Source: Sphingopyxis sp. OAS728 (GTDB lineage: Bacteria; Pseudomonadota; Alphaproteobacteria; Sphingomonadales; Sphingomonadaceae). From it: 64,000 nucleotides of DNA. The number at the start of each line of letters is the position of its first letter. Positions within the stretch are counted from its first letter, which is position 1. The stretch covers positions 1 to 64,000 of the forward strand of contig NZ_JADBDT010000001.1 of NCBI RefSeq assembly GCF_014873485.1, read 5' to 3'. This document shows positions 61,160-64,000 of this stretch, one piece after another. The notes under the pieces were generated by a model. It had not been told where the DNA came from and ran no database searches. It worked only from the letters and a program-made list of their open reading frames with translations. A program made the position numbers and the translations under genes.

Positions 61160-63136
61160 GTGATTTCAAAATGGGTTGGCCGGAGCGTTTCGGCTCTGGC
61201 TTTGATGGCGGCATTGTCGCCGCTTGGTGCAGTGGGGGCACAGGAAAAGGATAATGCGGCACGGTTCGGCGCGCTCGAATCGATCCGCGATGTCAGCCTG
61301 TCGCCCGACGGGAACCGGCTGGCATTCATCGATCAGGGGCAAAATCGCCAGCGGCGGCTGTATATCGTCGATGCGACCGAGGGTGCGACGCCGCGCAGCA
61401 TCCTCGCGAGCGATGCGAAAGCCGGGAATCTGTCGTGGTGCGGATGGGTAACCAATGCCCGTCTCGCCTGTCAGGCCATCGCGACCGACAATGTGGCGGG
61501 TGAGGTGATCTCGCAGTCCAACATCATTGCAATCAATGCAGATGGCACCAATTTGCGCGTGCTCAGCAACCGGCGCAGTACGCGCGCGCTTTACTGGGAT
61601 ACGCGCGGCGGTTCGGTTATCGACTGGTCCTCGACCGACAACGGCTCGCTGCTGATGACGCGCAGCTATGTTCCCGAAAGCGACATGGGGACGCGCATCG
61701 CGAGCAAGGCCGAGGGGCTGGGTGTCGATCGCGTCGACTCGGTGAACGGCACAAGCAAGAAGGTCGAATCGGCGGTGCCCGATGCGGTCCAGTTCATTTC
61801 GGACGGACAGGGCCGGGTTCGCGTCATGGGCACGGTAAAGCTGACCAACGCTTATCAATATGAACCGGTGATCCGCTATCTCTACAAACCTCAGGACGGG
61901 GGCGCCTGGAAGTCCCTGTCGCAAGTCGACATGGTCACCGACCAGGGCTTCGAGCCCGTTGCGGTCGACGCGGCAAGCAATCGCGCGATCGGTTTCCTGC
62001 CTGTCGATGGACGTAAAGCCGTGGTGTCGATGGCGCTCGATGGATCGGGCGCCACGACGCCGATCTACTCGCATCCCGAAGTCGACGTCGACGAGGTGAT
62101 CCGGGTCGGCCGGAATGGCAGGATCGTCGGCGTGTCCTATGTCACCGACGAGCGCACCGCAGTGATGACCGATCCGGCGCTTGCCAAGATGACGACGGCG
62201 CTGTCGAAGGCGCTGGGTGGAAAACAGGTGGCAGTCGTCGATGCATCGGCTGACGAGAGCCGGTACCTGGTCCGGGCGACGTCGGATACCGATCCCGGCA
62301 ACTATTATCTGTTTACGCCGAAGGCGGGCGAGCTGCGCCCCTTGCTAATGGCGCGGGCACCGTTGGCGGAAACGATGCTGTCGCCGGTCAGGTCGGTGCG
62401 CTACCCGGCGGCCGACGGCACGATGGTCCCTGGCTATCTGACCCTGCCGCCAGGCCGCAGCGATGCGAAGGGGCTTCCCGCGATCGTGTTGCCGCACGGC
62501 GGGCCATCGGCGCGCGACGAATGGGGGTTCGACTGGCTGGCGCAATATTTTGCGCAGTCGGGCTATGCGGTGCTCCAGCCGAATTATCGGGGTTCGGCGG
62601 GCTATGGCGATCAATGGTTTCTGAACAACGGCTATCAGTCGTGGAAAACGGCGATCGGAGACATCGCTGACGGCGGCCGATGGCTGGTGTCGGGGCAGGG
62701 GGTCGATCCGCGGAAGCTGTCGATCGTCGGTTGGTCTTACGGGGGCTATGCGGCGCTGCAATCCGCGGTCGTTACCCCCGATCTATTTCAGGCGGTCGTC
62801 GCGATCGCGCCCGTAACCGATCTCGAGCAATCGAAGGACGAAGCAGAGGATAATGGCAACGGCCGGATTCGTACCCGGATGCTCGGGAGCGGCCCGCACC
62901 TCAAGGAAGGGTCGCCGGCGCAGAATGCCGCCGCGATCAAGTCGCCGGTCCTGATGTTCCACGGCACCTTCGACCAGAATGTCGAGGTGACGCAGTCGAG
63001 AACGATGAAGCGATCTCTTGTCGCTGCCGGCAAGCGCGTCGAACTGGTCGAATATCCCGAACTGACGCACAGCCTGGAGGCGAGCGAGGCGCGTGCCGAC
63101 ATGCTGCGCAAGATTTCGGGGTTTCTTCCGCACTAA
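61160..63136 (+). CDS. Secreted S9 family prolyl-oligopeptidase-like peptidase 1
   Basis: The 658-residue protein starts at a GTG and has a signal peptide ending near GAVGA. A beta-propeller region (about 35-400) with repeats such as VSLSPDGNRLAFIDQ precedes the catalytic domain. That domain has the serine Ser526 in GWSYGGYAA, the Asp in FHGTFDQNVE and the His in PELTHSLE. The LPHGGPSARDEWGFDW opening resembles acylaminoacyl/dipeptidyl peptidases. Its downstream neighbour is a paralogue. Confidence 0.93.
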   Translation: MISKWVGRSVSALALMAALSPLGAVGAQEKDNAARFGALESIRDVSLSPDGNRLAFIDQGQNRQRRLYIVDATEGATPRSILASDAKAGNLSWCGWVTNARLACQAIATDNVAGEVISQSNIIAINADGTNLRVLSNRRSTRALYWDTRGGSVIDWSSTDNGSLLMTRSYVPESDMGTRIASKAEGLGVDRVDSVNGTSKKVESAVPDAVQFISDGQGRVRVMGTVKLTNAYQYEPVIRYLYKPQDGGAWKSLSQVDMVTDQGFEPVAVDAASNRAIGFLPVDGRKAVVSMALDGSGATTPIYSHPEVDVDEVIRVGRNGRIVGVSYVTDERTAVMTDPALAKMTTALSKALGGKQVAVVDASADESRYLVRATSDTDPGNYYLFTPKAGELRPLLMARAPLAETMLSPVRSVRYPAADGTMVPGYLTLPPGRSDAKGLPAIVLPHGGPSARDEWGFDWLAQYFAQSGYAVLQPNYRGSAGYGDQWFLNNGYQSWKTAIGDIADGGRWLVSGQGVDPRKLSIVGWSYGGYAALQSAVVTPDLFQAVVAIAPVTDLEQSKDEAEDNGNGRIRTRMLGSGPHLKEGSPAQNAAAIKSPVLMFHGTFDQNVEVTQSRTMKRSLVAAGKRVELVEYPELTHSLEASEARADMLRKISGFLPH

Positions 63137-63167
63137 GACATGAAGCGGAATGACAGGGGGGATAGGG

Positions 63168-64000
63168 ATGCGGGGTCGGTTTATATGGCTATTGGGTGCC
63201 GGACTGCTTGCGACGTCGGTGCAGGCGCAAGTCGACGAGGTGGCACGCCGCTTCGGCACACTCGACGGAATCACACAGGTCAGCCTGTCGCCCGACGGTC
63301 GGAAAATTGCGTTTCTTGCGCCGAACAAGGGTGAGGCGAATGATCTGTTCGTGGTCGATGTCGACGGCGATGCGTCGCCGCGCCGTATTCTTCGCGCCAG
63401 CGGCGATCCTGAAATCCTGCAATGGTGCCGCTGGGCGACCGACGCGCGCCTGATCTGCCAGATCGGTGGGCGGGAGAAGCTCGGCGATTTCATCTACGGC
63501 TTTTCGTCATTGCTTGGCGTCGATGCTGCGGGCGGCAATGTGAAGACACTGAGCACCCGGCGCGGCGACAATGCGGTGGGCATCGATTTTCGCGGCGGCA
63601 GTGTGATCGACTGGCAGCCGGGGACCCCAAACAACGTCCTCGTGATGCGCAGTCATGTGCCGGAAGCGACGCTGATTGCCAAAGAAGACGCGGGCATGGG
63701 GGTCGACCTGATGGACGTCTCGCAGGGCACGGTGAAGGTCATCGAAAAGCCGCGGCGCGATGCACGCGAATATATCACCGATGGCAAGGGCAGGGTCCGC
63801 ATCATGGGCACCCAGCCGATGGAGGGGCGCACGGGCAACTTGAGCGGCACATTGCGTTATTTCTTCAAACCCGCGGCCGGCGGCGACTGGCAGCCATTGT
63901 CGTCCTACGACGTGGTTTCGCGCGAGGGGTTCGATCCGTGGGCGGTCGATGCAGCGACCAATCGTGCCATCGGCTTTGGCCGGATCGACGGACGTCAGGC
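63168..64000 (+). CDS. Secreted S9 family peptidase 2 (partial, runs off the window)
   Basis: The frame opens at ATG 63168 with MRGRFIWLLGAGLLATSVQA, a signal peptide. It continues with RRFGTLDGITQVSLSPDG, closely matching the start of the preceding S9 peptidase (ARFGALESIRDVSLSPDG). It stays open to base 64000, giving about 277 residues of the propeller. The catalytic domain lies outside the window. It begins 31 bp after the first paralogue, with AGGGGGG upstream. This is a tandem duplication. Confidence 0.88.
   Translation, partial: MRGRFIWLLGAGLLATSVQAQVDEVARRFGTLDGITQVSLSPDGRKIAFLAPNKGEANDLFVVDVDGDASPRRILRASGDPEILQWCRWATDARLICQIGGREKLGDFIYGFSSLLGVDAAGGNVKTLSTRRGDNAVGIDFRGGSVIDWQPGTPNNVLVMRSHVPEATLIAKEDAGMGVDLMDVSQGTVKVIEKPRRDAREYITDGKGRVRIMGTQPMEGRTGNLSGTLRYFFKPAAGGDWQPLSSYDVVSREGFDPWAVDAATNRAIGFGRIDGRQ

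Overview
The window looks like chromosomal DNA from a high-GC alphaproteobacterium of the sphingomonad group. A Sphingopyxis-like organism is my best guess. This rests on the aa3 oxidase cluster order, the TonB receptor / tryptophan-halogenase / SapC / cupin module, and the abundance of TonB receptors and secreted peptidases. I ran no similarity search, so the genus is an inference.

Layout. 0.2-4.5 kb: an FKBP prolyl isomerase, then a minus-strand group (AI-2E family permease, lepB, acpS, pdxJ, pyrE). 4.7-13.5 kb: a cytochrome c oxidase cluster (coxB, coxA, ctaB, coxF-like, ctaG, coxC, DUF983, SURF1) running into thrC and an rRNA-methyltransferase-like gene. 13.6-28.7 kb: a carbohydrate-uptake locus, probably for a beta-glucan. 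It holds a TonB receptor, two flavin-dependent halogenase homologues, SapC, a JmjC/cupin_8 protein, GH16, a LacI regulator, two MFS transporters and GH3. Three near-identical LacI-type operators lie in front of the receptor and GH3. 28.8-32.3 kb: a GGDEF protein, then a RimK-like ATP-grasp protein coupled to a TauE/SafE permease. 32.3-43.0 kb: a prolyl oligopeptidase divergent from a second TonB receptor, an acetylpolyamine deacetylase with PaiB, an esterase divergent from an AraC regulator, a ferritin-like hydrolase with DUF2147 divergent from a TetR regulator, and an Lrp/AsnC regulator.

43.2-50.7 kb holds an eight-gene, mostly stop/start-overlapping operon: phhA, kynA, kynB, kynU, a nitrilase, a gentisate-dioxygenase-type bicupin, an FAA hydrolase and a maleate isomerase. 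It faces a dicarboxylate symporter. Read as a pathway, it takes tryptophan to anthranilate and then appears to provide a gentisate-type lower branch yielding pyruvate and fumarate. That combination is the most interesting candidate for an undescribed route here. 52.0-54.8 kb: an SsuABC-like ABC importer whose leader resembles a SAM-II riboswitch, followed by terminator-like structures. 55.2-59.3 kb: a two-domain PilZ protein, a nitrobindin-like protein, an alpha/beta hydrolase and the agmatine-to-putrescine pair aguB/aguA. 59.3-64 kb: a secreted M28 peptidase divergent from two tandem S9 peptidases, the second cut off by the window edge.

No tRNA, rRNA, CRISPR array, insertion sequence or phage gene was seen. 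The longest gene-free stretch is 54583-55198.
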